From assembly GCF_001598055.1 (NCBI RefSeq), contig NZ_CP014844.1:3623642-3687641 (forward strand): 64,000 nucleotides of DNA. The letters run 5' to 3'. How positions within the stretch are numbered: position 1 is the stretch's first letter; each line of letters begins with the position of its first letter. Below the pieces are notes generated by a model. It searched no databases. It saw only the letters and a program-made list of their open reading frames with translations, and was not told where the DNA came from. Positions 19,491-27,900 of this stretch are shown here, one piece after another. The position numbers were made by a program, and so were the translations under genes. Origin of the DNA: Cupriavidus nantongensis. GTDB taxonomy: Bacteria; Pseudomonadota; Gammaproteobacteria; Burkholderiales; Burkholderiaceae.

Positions 19491-19523
19491 GAGCCGGATG
19501 CGTTAGTAGCGCACGTCCGGTTC
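19491..19523 (+). ncRNA. Group II intron domain V (copy 3)
   Basis: 33-base hairpin GAGCCGGATGCG...CGCACGTCCGGTTC. The catalytic-triad region is intact and the element lies 12 bases after the RT stop codon. Confidence 0.88.
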
Positions 19524-19637
19524 GATGAGCGGGATGTGAAAACGGAGCCACGGTTCGGCTAATGAGGCACCGCCAAACGAAAGGGGCGGCTACTGATATG
19601 CAGAACCTAACGCCACCGCGTCACATCTCGACTCTAC

Positions 19638-19657
19638 CCGTTTTCTGAAGCGACCCC
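19638..19657. repeat. Right terminal inverted repeat, outer 20 bases
   Basis: CCGTTTTCTGAAGCGACCCC, the 3' exon of intron copy 3. Joined to 17633-17650 it restores a 38-bp Tn21-type repeat. Confidence 0.88.
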
Positions 19658-19684
19658 ACAAAGGGCGAACTGCTATTCGACGCG

Positions 19685-20185
19685 ATGGAAGAGCGGACGT
19701 ATCAGACGCTCATGAAAGCACAAGCCGCAAGCTTGGCGATGCAGACAGAGGCGAGCGACCCACGTCGCCCGGACGATCTGATTGATCGGGAACGAATGAC
19801 TGTCCTGATTGTGACGGCCCATGTGGCAAAGGACGGTGAAATACCCCCCTCGTCAGTCAAGAACGTTGAGTTTGTTTCACGGCGCCCGGGCATGGAAACG
19901 AAGCACTTCTTCGACTACTGGCAAGATGTCCACGGCCCGATCGCAAGACAGATCGAGTACATCCGGCGCTACGAGCAGAATCACGCACGCCCCGAGTACT
20001 CTCCTGTTCGCCAGCCATATGACGGGCTGGCGATCACATGGTTCGCGTCAACTGCCGACATGCGCGCCGGTACACAGACCGATGCCTACCAGGTGACGAG
20101 AGCAGACGAGCCCAACTTTCTTCCTGACGGCCACTTACCGATAATTGTTTCGCGCGAGATTCTGGATTCGCGCGCATCGGCATAG
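19685..20185 (+). CDS. EthD-domain protein, probably 5'-truncated by the transposon
   Basis: Residues about 64-130 (FVSRRPGMETKHFFDYWQDVHGPIARQ) match the EthD dimeric alpha/beta-barrel family, seen in degradation pathways and small oxidoreductases. The reading frame is open upstream of the ATG to the transposon end (KGELLFDAMEERTYQ). The stretch before the EthD core looks like the tail of an earlier domain, so the original gene probably began beyond 19657. It converges on the OYE gene, suggesting a former small catabolic cluster. Whether the truncated product is made is unknown. Confidence 0.7.
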   Translation: MEERTYQTLMKAQAASLAMQTEASDPRRPDDLIDRERMTVLIVTAHVAKDGEIPPSSVKNVEFVSRRPGMETKHFFDYWQDVHGPIARQIEYIRRYEQNHARPEYSPVRQPYDGLAITWFASTADMRAGTQTDAYQVTRADEPNFLPDGHLPIIVSREILDSRASA

Positions 20186-20253
20186 TCATGTGAAGCAGCT
20201 TCGCACCTGGCGACAATTTCGACATCTGTGGCCAGGTGCTTCCGGCTGGGGCG

Positions 20254-21429
20254 TTAATCCTTACTTGTACTGCGCGCGATAGCCCCAAGATGTTCGAACG
20301 ACTCATCCTGCTGCCTGGCGCGTCGCTTCAGCCACCAGCCATGCTGTTCAACCCAAGCCTCCCATCCCGAATTACCCTGCTCAAATAGGGCGGCATGGCT
20401 TGCCCAATTTGGGTTGAACAAAGCTTCGCGAGCAATCGCAATCAAGTCAGCGCTCTCGTCGTCCAGGACTTGTTGCGCGTGCGACGGATCACGAATCAGT
20501 CCAACCGCAACGGTCCGCACCCCGACTTCCTCACGAATTCGACGCGCGTACGGCACATGATATCCGGGCGTTCGACCCACTAGCTGCTTGTCCTTGGGAA
20601 GGACCATTCCCCCGGATGAACAGTCGACGGCGTCGACTCCAAGCTTGCGCAGTTCCGTGGCAAAACTCACGCTGTCTTCCACACCCCACCCTGCATCCAG
20701 GCCGTCTACACTCGATATACGAACGAACAGAGGCTTGCTTGCAGGCCATACCTTGCGCACCGCCTCAACGACTTCCAGGGGAAAGCGCATGCGGTTTTCC
20801 AGCGAACCGCCAAACCGATCCAACCTATGGTTACTTAGTGGCGATAGAAATGAGTGCAAAAGGTATCCGTGCGCGCAATGGAGCTCCAGCACGTCAAAGC
20901 CTGCAGCGTTGGCGCGTTCCGTGCTGGCCACAAATTCACTGATAATCTGATGCAGATCCGCCTCGGTAAGAGGTTGAGCGTCAGACGCTGTATTGCCCTC
21001 CTCGCTGACCGACACCCCAACGGTCGCCCAGCCTTGCTCGACAGCGTGAGCCGACTCACTAGCACTCAATGGCCCCCCACCCTCCCAGGGCCGCTGCGAC
21101 GCTCCCTTGTCGCCGCTATGAGAGAGCTGGATGCCAACTGCAGCATCGAAACGATGCACAAAATCTGTAATGCGTTTAAGCGGCGCGACTTGTTCGTCAG
21201 ACCATAGACCGAGACAACCGGGGGTAATACGCCCCTGCGCACTGACCGCCGTAGCCTCCACGAACACTAAACCGGCGCCGCCTAGCGCAAACCGGCCCAG
21301 ATGTACAAGGTGCAAGTCATCTGCCATTCCCTCCTGCGCGCTGTACATGCACATCGGCGAAATCACAACACGGTTCTTGAGCTCCACAGTACGGAATTTG
21401 ATTGGGGACCATAGAAGCGTTTTGTCCAT
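20254..21429 (-). CDS. NADH:flavin oxidoreductase, Old Yellow Enzyme family (YqjM-like)
   Basis: A 391-residue FMN-dependent ene-reductase barrel. It shows VVISPMCMYSA near the N-terminus with the YqjM-type Cys, the LHCAHGYLLHSFLSPLSNHR block with the substrate-binding His pair and the RFGGSLENRMRF segment. It reduces activated C=C bonds with NAD(P)H; the natural substrate cannot be read from sequence. The start MDKTLLWSP (21429) is chosen over 21519, which would overlap the tetR stop. It follows tetR by 46 bases and is probably co-transcribed with it. Confidence 0.92.
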   Translation of the reverse strand: MDKTLLWSPIKFRTVELKNRVVISPMCMYSAQEGMADDLHLVHLGRFALGGAGLVFVEATAVSAQGRITPGCLGLWSDEQVAPLKRITDFVHRFDAAVGIQLSHSGDKGASQRPWEGGGPLSASESAHAVEQGWATVGVSVSEEGNTASDAQPLTEADLHQIISEFVASTERANAAGFDVLELHCAHGYLLHSFLSPLSNHRLDRFGGSLENRMRFPLEVVEAVRKVWPASKPLFVRISSVDGLDAGWGVEDSVSFATELRKLGVDAVDCSSGGMVLPKDKQLVGRTPGYHVPYARRIREEVGVRTVAVGLIRDPSHAQQVLDDESADLIAIAREALFNPNWASHAALFEQGNSGWEAWVEQHGWWLKRRARQQDESFEHLGAIARSTSKD

Positions 21430-21475
21430 GTGCACTCCGGAAACGTTTAGAGATATAGTCGCTTTAAGGGAAATG

Positions 21476-22132
21476 TCATTTCTCTTCGGGTGGTCGCCCC
21501 ACAAGCCCGTAGAGAACAAACTTCATATAGGCATCCGCTGCCAAACGAGGAAGTTCGACGCTGCGGCCATCGGGGGACATATAGCGTTGAGACAGATAGC
21601 TACGGGCCGCCATCAACATGTAGGCAACGACTTCGAGTTCACCCTCCGAGTAATCCTGCAACTCACCGTTTTTCATGGAACGCTGCAGGAAACGGATGTA
21701 CCGCTTCGATACGTTGTCGAGGTGCTTCTGAAACCCTGCCGGGGCGAAGCTTTCCGCTTCATTCAGAATGCGGGGAAACTGGGGAGTACTTTTAAGAAAT
21801 CCGAAAAAGGCGCGGAAGCTCTTCTCCTCGAGATCACGGAATCCGCTTCCGCCCACAGCTTCATCGCGGACGTAGTCGAGCATCTGCTCGCCAAGATCTG
21901 GAAGAAGGGAGTCCAGCAAATCTTGTCGCGACTTGAAATAGTTGTAGAACGTGCCCTGGCCCACCCCGGCACGCTGCGTGATCATTGTTACGGAAGCTTC
22001 CGCATAGCCCACCTCGCCCACCACCTCGGCTGCGGCAGACAATAGAGCGCTTCGAATGCGCTCTGACCGCTCCGAACGGGAACTCGCGGTTTTCCAAGAC
22101 GCTGCCCGCGCCACATTCGTCATGTGTTTCAT
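21476..22132 (-). CDS. TetR-family transcriptional regulator
   Basis: 218 residues with an N-terminal helix-turn-helix at about 27-72 (VTMITQRAGVGQGTFYNYFKSRQDLL) and a helical ligand-binding C-terminal region. It likely represses its own operon including the OYE gene. Candidate operators lie just upstream at 22146-22203. Start at MKHMTNVAR; the second Met is also possible. Confidence 0.9.
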   Translation of the reverse strand: MKHMTNVARAASWKTASSRSERSERIRSALLSAAAEVVGEVGYAEASVTMITQRAGVGQGTFYNYFKSRQDLLDSLLPDLGEQMLDYVRDEAVGGSGFRDLEEKSFRAFFGFLKSTPQFPRILNEAESFAPAGFQKHLDNVSKRYIRFLQRSMKNGELQDYSEGELEVVAYMLMAARSYLSQRYMSPDGRSVELPRLAADAYMKFVLYGLVGRPPEEK

Positions 22133-22145
22133 AGTGCTACGCGTG

Positions 22146-22203
22146 CTTCAAGGCCGCCGCCTTGAAGAATCGTGAATCGTGAATCACTGTAGCACAATAT
22201 TGT
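22146..22203. promoter_or_regulatory. Inverted repeats upstream of tetR
   Basis: CTTCAAGGC-CGCC-GCCTTGAAG (22146-22167) is a perfect 9-bp inverted repeat. The palindrome ACAATATTGT lies at 22194-22203, with a tandem GAATCGT/GAATCGT/GAATCAC between them. Placement directly before tetR suggests operator sequences. Confidence 0.45.
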
Positions 22204-22521
22204 CGACTGTGAGGACTAAAGACCTAGAGGTTGTTGGCGGAACGCGAGAATACGCCTAAAAATGCACACGCCACGGCGATACCAAATTTCTGCTGCACTT
22301 CAGGTCGCATCAGTTTCTAAGCCGCCATGCGATCAGGGCGGCTTAGACCGGCAAATAAGGGTCGGCAAGAGACATTAGCAACCGGCGTAGAGCGGTCAAA
22401 CGAATTTGCGTTTCCCTGATCGTGCTGCGGATCCTTGAAACTGTGAGTTCACGTCGACAGCAACCTTAGGAACTCCCAGTCAATCCCGGAGGCGCAGCGT
22501 GGTGAGGGCGAACAACTCACA
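22204..22521. other. Intergenic stretch with one strong hairpin at 22317-22346
   Basis: No gene was recognised in this stretch. CTAAGCCGCC (22317-22326) and GGCGGCTTAG (22337-22346) form a perfect 10-bp stem with a 10-base loop and no T-run on either side. It looks like an isolated palindromic element rather than a terminator. Confidence 0.5.
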
Positions 22522-22938
22522 GTGAGTACCGTTCAGAAGGTGTGCGTGCTGGACGACATCGGCCGGAGCGACTTCGAGCGGCTCCACTCACGCGCACGGC
22601 GCAAGGGCTGGTACCGGGGCGCCGACTCGGTGGCGTACTGCGTCTTCGACCTGCTGGTCGGCAAGGGGAAGGATCTGAGAGCGCTGCCGCTGGAGCGGCG
22701 AAAGGCCGCGCTCCAGAGGCTGCTGACCGAGCCGCCGCCGGGGCTGCTATATGTGGACAGCGTCGAGGATGGCGCTTGGTTGTACGGCCATGCGCTGACG
22801 CTCGGATTGGAAGGGGTGGTTGGAAAACGCGCCGGCTCGACTTATCAGGCTGGTGAGCGCTCTCCCGACTGGTTGAAAATAAAGCGGCCCGGGGCGGTCT
22901 CGCCTGAGCGGTTCAAGAGGCCGAAGAAAAGTCTTTGA
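22522..22938 (+). pseudogene. ATP-dependent DNA ligase fragment (LigD-like)
   Basis: 138 residues from a GTG. The segment from VCVLDDIGRSDFERLHSRAR onward matches the second half of LigD-type adenylation domains: CVFDLLVGKG, LGLEGVVGKRAGSTYQ (motif IV) and DWLKIKRPGA (motif V). Motif I with the catalytic Lys (KxDG) is missing and no such sequence was seen upstream in frame, so no ligase activity is expected. Some genomes annotate such short forms as genes, so a non-catalytic role cannot be excluded. Confidence 0.75.
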
Positions 22939-22962
22939 CATTAGCCCCTTTGGTGCTAATAT
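22935..22962 (+). promoter_or_regulatory. Promoter with internal 21-bp palindromic operator
   Basis: TTGACA (22935-22940), a 16-base spacer and TAATAT (22957-22962). The spacer and element edges form an inverted repeat ATTAGC...GCTAAT (22940-22960) with further CC/GG symmetry inside. A bound regulator would occlude RNA polymerase. It drives the 59-aa gene at 23015. Confidence 0.7.
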
Positions 22963-23014
22963 TAATCTCAGAGGTAGCGCGCCGCGCCGCCCGACATCCC
23001 GAAAGGACGACGAA

Positions 23015-23194
23015 ATGGAAAAGACCTTGGACATCCTGAAGACTGAAGCCGAGATCGGCAAGCTGATGGCCGAGACCATGAAGCTCAACGCCGAAGCCTC
23101 CAAGCTGAACCGCGAGCACCGCTGGATGCCGGTGGTGTATGCCACTGGTCTGATCGTAGCGGCGGTCGGCTTCGCAAAGCTCTTTCTGAACTGA
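23015..23194 (+). CDS. Small single-span membrane protein (59 aa)
   Basis: MEKTLDILKTEAEIGKLMAE begins a charged helical stretch. A C-terminal hydrophobic segment follows (VVYATGLIVAAVGFAKLFL, about residues 40-58). A GAAAGGA ribosome site precedes the ATG, and it has its own promoter and terminator. Function unknown; short proteins of this shape are common in phage-like modules of Burkholderiales (inference). Confidence 0.65.
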   Translation: MEKTLDILKTEAEIGKLMAETMKLNAEASKLNREHRWMPVVYATGLIVAAVGFAKLFLN

Positions 23195-23201
23195 TCCAAG
23201 G

Positions 23202-23224
23202 CCCGCCGGAAAGGCGGGTTTTTT
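23202..23224 (+). terminator. Intrinsic terminator
   Basis: CCCGCC-GGAAA-GGCGGG followed by six T. The 3' arm AAGGCGGG lies eight bases upstream of the next ATG and may double as its ribosome-binding site. Confidence 0.85.
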
Positions 23225-23226
23225 CT

Positions 23227-23505
23227 ATGCGATACACGCCCCCCTCCCCTGAAAATCTGCAGCGGCTGAAAGCCGAACTCGGTCGCACTGGCGAAGAGAT
23301 GGCCGAACTGTTTGGCGTAGCCGGTGGGCAGCAGTGGCGTAAATACACAGGCGGCGCTCAGCCGCGAGAGATGGCGCCGCAGATGCTGTTCTTCGGTGCC
23401 GCACGCCTGGCGCTATCTGACGAAGAGATGGAGCGTGTGCTCAGCCGTATGCGAGACATCGGTGCCGACATTGACCTTGGCACCGATCCTTCAGATAGGA
23501 AATAG
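23227..23505 (+). CDS. Putative small DNA-binding protein (92 aa)
   Basis: Contains a helix-turn-helix-like stretch (LKAELGRTGEEMAELFGVAG) at about residues 14-34, then an acidic helical tail. It begins three bases after the terminator T-run, and its only visible ribosome-site match is inside the terminator stem. A phage-type regulator is a reasonable guess. Confidence 0.6.
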   Translation: MRYTPPSPENLQRLKAELGRTGEEMAELFGVAGGQQWRKYTGGAQPREMAPQMLFFGAARLALSDEEMERVLSRMRDIGADIDLGTDPSDRK

Positions 23506-23678
23506 AAGCCCACTCTAACCGCTATTGGGGCACGCCCCACCCACCGATCGTCCCGGACTATACAAGCGGCAATGCCCGCAACAGCCGCTGCGCTTCCGCT
23601 CGCACTTGTGATTGTCGTCACCCTGCCTTCTCGCTCACCCCGTTATGCTAGTGCGGCGAGCAGTCATTCTGGGGCAAC

Positions 23679-24701
23679 ATGATCGAAGTCCACTACATCG
23701 AGCGCGACGGTCAGCGCTTAGCGGTCATCCCAGCTGAAACTTGGGATTGCATTGCAGAGTACAGCGAACGCCTGCTGGCAAAGTGCGCGCCCGATGCGGC
23801 TGCCTGCAAAGCTTCGGAATCAACGCTGCTAAAAGTGGCTGCGGCGGCTGGCCACTCTCGAATTCGCACATGGCGGAAATCTCGCGGCCTACTTATCAGG
23901 GAGCTTGCCGAGAAGGCCAACATCAGCAAGAGCTACCTCCAGTTGATTGAGAACGGCGATCGTCCCGCGACCGCTGCTGTCGTTCAACGTCTTGCAGATG
24001 CCCTTGGGTTGCCACCATCGGCTCTCGTTGACCTGGCTCGTCCCGCATCGCCTGGAATGCCGACAACCGACTACTGCCAGCATAATGGGGTGCGGTTCGC
24101 GCTGATACCGGCAGATACATGGGATGCAACGCAATCCCTTCTGGCGGGAGCGTTTGATCCGCTTGACGCCACACTCGCAACCAAAGCAGCGCACTTCCCG
24201 CTACGTGTGCGCCTCGCCCTAGCAACCGGCGATACCATGCTGCGGGCATGGAGAGTCTATCGGCAAGTCACTGAGCGCCGCTTGGCCCAGATCGCGGGCA
24301 TCAGCGCCAGCTATTTGCGCATGATGGAACTTGGCGAACGCGCTGGCAGTGTCCAGGCCTGGAATCGGATATCCGCGGCCCTGGAGGTAGAGAAGGATCT
24401 GCTGATGGCATACCCGCAGGCATCGCGCAAGCCATTGGCAACTGCCCCGGCTTCCCCCACCCAGGTAAGCCCTCACAAAAGCTCTCGGCGCGCTGTGAAA
24501 CAGCGCGCTAATCGCGAGGGGATTTCCATGGTCAAAGCCTGGCGGCTTGAGCTCGGTCTCACGCAATCGTCAGCTGCAGCCAGGATGGGCATCACCCCGA
24601 ACGCATTTGGCGAACTCGAGCGTCGCTCAAACCATCGCGTTTCCACCCTTCATCGCGCCGCCCACGCATTCGGCATTTCGATTCAAGACCTCTTGCCGTA
24701 G
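23679..24701 (+). CDS. Triple-module XRE-family regulator
   Basis: 340 residues with internal repetition. Module A (1-122) and module B (128-250) each start with a short strand motif (GQRLAVIPAETWD and GVRFALIPADTWD) reminiscent of Phd-like antitoxin N-termini. Each continues into an XRE helix-turn-helix (RTWRKSRGLLIRELAEKANI; RAWRVYRQVTERRLAQIAGI). A third helix-turn-helix (about 284-340, KAWRLELGLTQSSAAARMGI) lacks the strand motif. No toxin gene is adjacent. It would be predicted to contact several operator half-sites; targets unknown. Confidence 0.75.
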   Translation: MIEVHYIERDGQRLAVIPAETWDCIAEYSERLLAKCAPDAAACKASESTLLKVAAAAGHSRIRTWRKSRGLLIRELAEKANISKSYLQLIENGDRPATAAVVQRLADALGLPPSALVDLARPASPGMPTTDYCQHNGVRFALIPADTWDATQSLLAGAFDPLDATLATKAAHFPLRVRLALATGDTMLRAWRVYRQVTERRLAQIAGISASYLRMMELGERAGSVQAWNRISAALEVEKDLLMAYPQASRKPLATAPASPTQVSPHKSSRRAVKQRANREGISMVKAWRLELGLTQSSAAARMGITPNAFGELERRSNHRVSTLHRAAHAFGISIQDLLP

Positions 24702-24975
24702 TTTCCTTCCTGCTGCCAATCCCAGGTTGTCTGCACGCGACTGCGACTAGCCAACGCACGGGGATTCACCGTTTTGTGGCCGCCATCACGGAAGCGGAGC
24801 CGTCATTTCCCGATACTCGCCCCGACACGTCAATTTGAGTGTCGCGGACCGCACCGCGAATAGCACGTGCTAGTGAAGGCCGCAACAAAGCGGGATCTGG
24901 AGTTCGTTCTGCCGTCCTTCTGCAGACGGCCGGTGGAAATCCAGATCTCTAGTCTTTACCTCCTAGGAGAACCCC
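24702..24975. other. Leader region of the exoprotein gene
   Basis: No gene was seen. It ends in CTCCTAGGAG (24960-24969), a palindrome whose AGGAG is a strong ribosome-binding site six bases before the ATG. No confident -35/-10 pair was found. Confidence 0.5.
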
Positions 24976-27900
24976 ATGGCAGCATCTGCCTACTACGATC
25001 AGGTCCAGAAGGTCTATATCGCCTACTACGGCCGCCCGGCCGACCCCACTGGCCTGGAATTCTGGGCCACCAAGCTCGACGGCGTCGGTGGCAACCTGAA
25101 CGCGATCATCGATGCCTTCGGCAACTCGGCCGAGTCGACCGCCCTCTATGGCGGCCAGACCCACGGCGAGAAGATCAACGCGATCTACCAGCAGATGTTC
25201 GGCCGTGACGCCGAACCGACTGGCCTCGCCTTCTATACCGGCCTGCTCGCAGCGAACCCGCCCAAGGCCACGCTGGCCAGCATCGCGCTGGACATCGTCA
25301 ACGGCGCGAAGGATAGCGACAAGGTCGCCGTCGACGCCAAGCTGGCAGCCGCCGAAGGCTTTACCGCCGCGCTGAACACGACCCCGGAAATCCTGAAGTA
25401 CAGCGGCGACTGGGCCGCCCAGCAGGCGCGCGACTGGCTCAAGCCGGTCGACCAGCCTGGCGAAGGCTCCAACCCGCAGGCCGTGATCGACAAGATCGTC
25501 GCCGGTCCGGCACCGCAGCCGGGCAGCAAGGTGCTGACCACCGCCATCGACACCATCACGCTCGGCGCGGCCGACACCGTGACCGGCGGCACCGAGACCC
25601 TGACCCAGGGCGACTCGATCACCGGCCCGGGCAAGGTCGTGCTGAGCCTGGCTGCCAAGCAGGATCTGTACTCCGGCACCACCATCGCCGGTGCCAGCAA
25701 GGTCACCATCCAGCCGACCGGCGACGTGGCCGTCACCACCAAGAACTGGACCGACATCCAGCAAGTCGTGGTCGAGAAGGTCAAGGGTGACGTGAGCCTG
25801 GAAGACCTGCAAGGCGCCGCCACGCAGTATGACCTCGTCGACGCGATCCAGGCCGAAGACAAGATCACGCTGAACTTCGACGGCCAGCAGATCCAGGGCA
25901 AGGAAGCCAACGTCTCGGTCAAGGAAGTCAACGCGACGGTGGAGATCAACACCGATGCCGGCTTCGACGTCGAGACCATCAACCTGACCATCAACGATGA
26001 CAAGGCTGGCTTCGAGTCGAACCTGACCGACCTGATCGGCGACGGCACCAAGACGCTGAACATCAAGGGCGGCCAGGCCGGCCTGAACTTCGGCATCAAG
26101 GGCGCGCTGGACTCGTCCCTGACCACCATCGACGCCTCGGGCGCGCTGGCCAACCTGAACCTGAACATCTCGGAATCCGACCAGAAGGTGAACGTCAAGC
26201 TGGGCTCGGGCAACGACGTGCTGAACGTCGGTGACTCGCTGCGCACGGGTGACGTGATCGACGGCGGCGCCGGTGCCGACAAGGTCGTCGCCGTGTTCGA
26301 CGCCAACGCCACGGTGGCCGAAGCCAACCGCGCGCCGACCATGAGCCGCGTCGAGACGCTGGATGCCACGTTCCTGAACGCGGTCCACCTGGACGGCACC
26401 AACATCAACGACCTGGCCACCATCAACCTGAAGGCCTCGACCGGCCGTGCCGACTTCAACAACTTCGACAGCACGCTGAAGACCCTGAACATCCAGGGCA
26501 ACCTGGCGCAGGGCGTCGAAGTGGACTACGACGGCCAGGCGCTGACCACGCTCGATATCAACATCGAAGGCACCACCAGCGCGATCGGCAACGCCGGCAA
26601 TCCGTCGGGCATCCGCGTCATCAACGCCGACAAGGTGGCGCTGAGCCACAACGGCAGCGAGAGCGTGGTGATTTCGCGCGGCCTGCAGGTGGACGACTCG
26701 TTCTCGGGCCGCTACACCACCGACCTGTCGATCACCAACAACTCCGCCGGTAACCTGACCATCGATGGCAACAACTACACGGACAGCGTCATCCTCGACG
26801 GCAACACCGTGCAGCGCCTGAACATCAAGTCGACCGGCCTGGGCGACCTGTCGCTGGGCAACCAGTTCGAAAGCCTGATGGATGAAGCGACCAACCTGCA
26901 GCACCTGGTCGTGGAAGGCGCCACCGACAGCGACATCGAGATCGGCCGCGTGGGCGATTCCCGTGCCGCCGGCGACCTCGAAACCGTGAAGCTCAGCACC
27001 GGCATCAGCACCGAGTTCACCTCGTGGGGCATCGATGCCGCCGACGCCGACAAGCGCGCCACCATCACCAGCATCGACGTTGCTGCCGCGGCTTCGGGCC
27101 ACATGCACCTGCGCGGCGGCTTCGAAGGCGGCGACTGGCTGCGGGCTGCCTCGGTCAACCTGATGAAGGTCGACGTGGCTGCCGACGCATCGGTGGACGG
27201 CGACGCCAGCGATACGGTGTCGGCAAATGGCCAGGGCGAGCACGGCACCAACATCCAGCTGAACTACTCGAATCTGGTCCGCCTGGATCTGGACGAGCAG
27301 GCCGGCGCGGACAGCAAGCTGATCCTGTCGGGTTCCGGCAAGGTCACCGGCTTCGCGTTCGAGGACAACAACTTCGCCACCATCGACGCATCGGCCCTGA
27401 AGGGCAGCGGCGTGACGATCGTGATGGAAGATCCGTCCGACGCGGCAGCCTTCACCTTCATCGGGTCGGGCAATGATGATCGCGTCTACGCCTCAAACAG
27501 CGCCGATACGCTCAACGGTGGCGCCGGCAACGACACGCTGTTCGGTAACGGCGGTGCCGACGTGATCAACGGCGGAGCCGGCAACGACGAGCTGTTCGGC
27601 GGCGAAGGCAACGACAAGATCGACGGCGGCGCAGGCGATGACTTCATCGCCGGCGGGCTGCACTCGGACGTGCTGACCGGCGGCGCGGGCGCGGACTCGT
27701 TCTACTTCAACTTCGACCAGAACCACCTGGCCGAGGCAGGCAAGTCGACCGACCCGGGCGCTGCTGCCAAGCAGGACGTCATCACCGACTTCAAGGTTGC
27801 CGAGGACACCATCCTGGTCGACGTGACGAATCCGCTGAGCGCAGGGGACTATGCCTTCTACGTGACCAACGCGCCTGGCGCCAACGGCTTCCCGGCATTC

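Larger units (their letters stand above)
17651..19637 (+). mobile_element. Group II intron, copy 3 (complete, 1987 bp)
   Basis: Starts GTGCG and ends CTCTAC, the same termini and length as copy 2 but in opposite orientation. The GGAATAT at 17865-17871 can pair with the last seven 5'-exon bases ATATTTT (five Watson-Crick pairs and two G-T) and is the candidate EBS1. The RT gene and domain V follow in order. Confidence 0.92.
10674..19657. mobile_element. Tn21-type Tn3-family transposon with both terminal repeats split by group II introns
   Basis: Ends are defined by GGGGTCG... at 10674 and the inverse ...CGACCCC at 19657. Removing the two introns rejoins each end to a 38-bp repeat (20 outer + 18 inner bases) beginning GGGGTCG and ending GCACGCTAAG. 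Inside are tnpA (12780-15746) and a divergent tyrosine recombinase (15875-17605) with no passenger genes. The 5-bp flanks are CGTTG on the left and ACAAA on the right, so there is no target duplication. Confidence 0.88.

Noticed and set aside
24949..27243. Long open frame (764 codons) on the minus strand, opposite the exoprotein
   Set aside because: Strong GC3 bias of the real gene keeps the antisense frame open; the predicted protein is low-complexity Val/Asp/Arg without domains.
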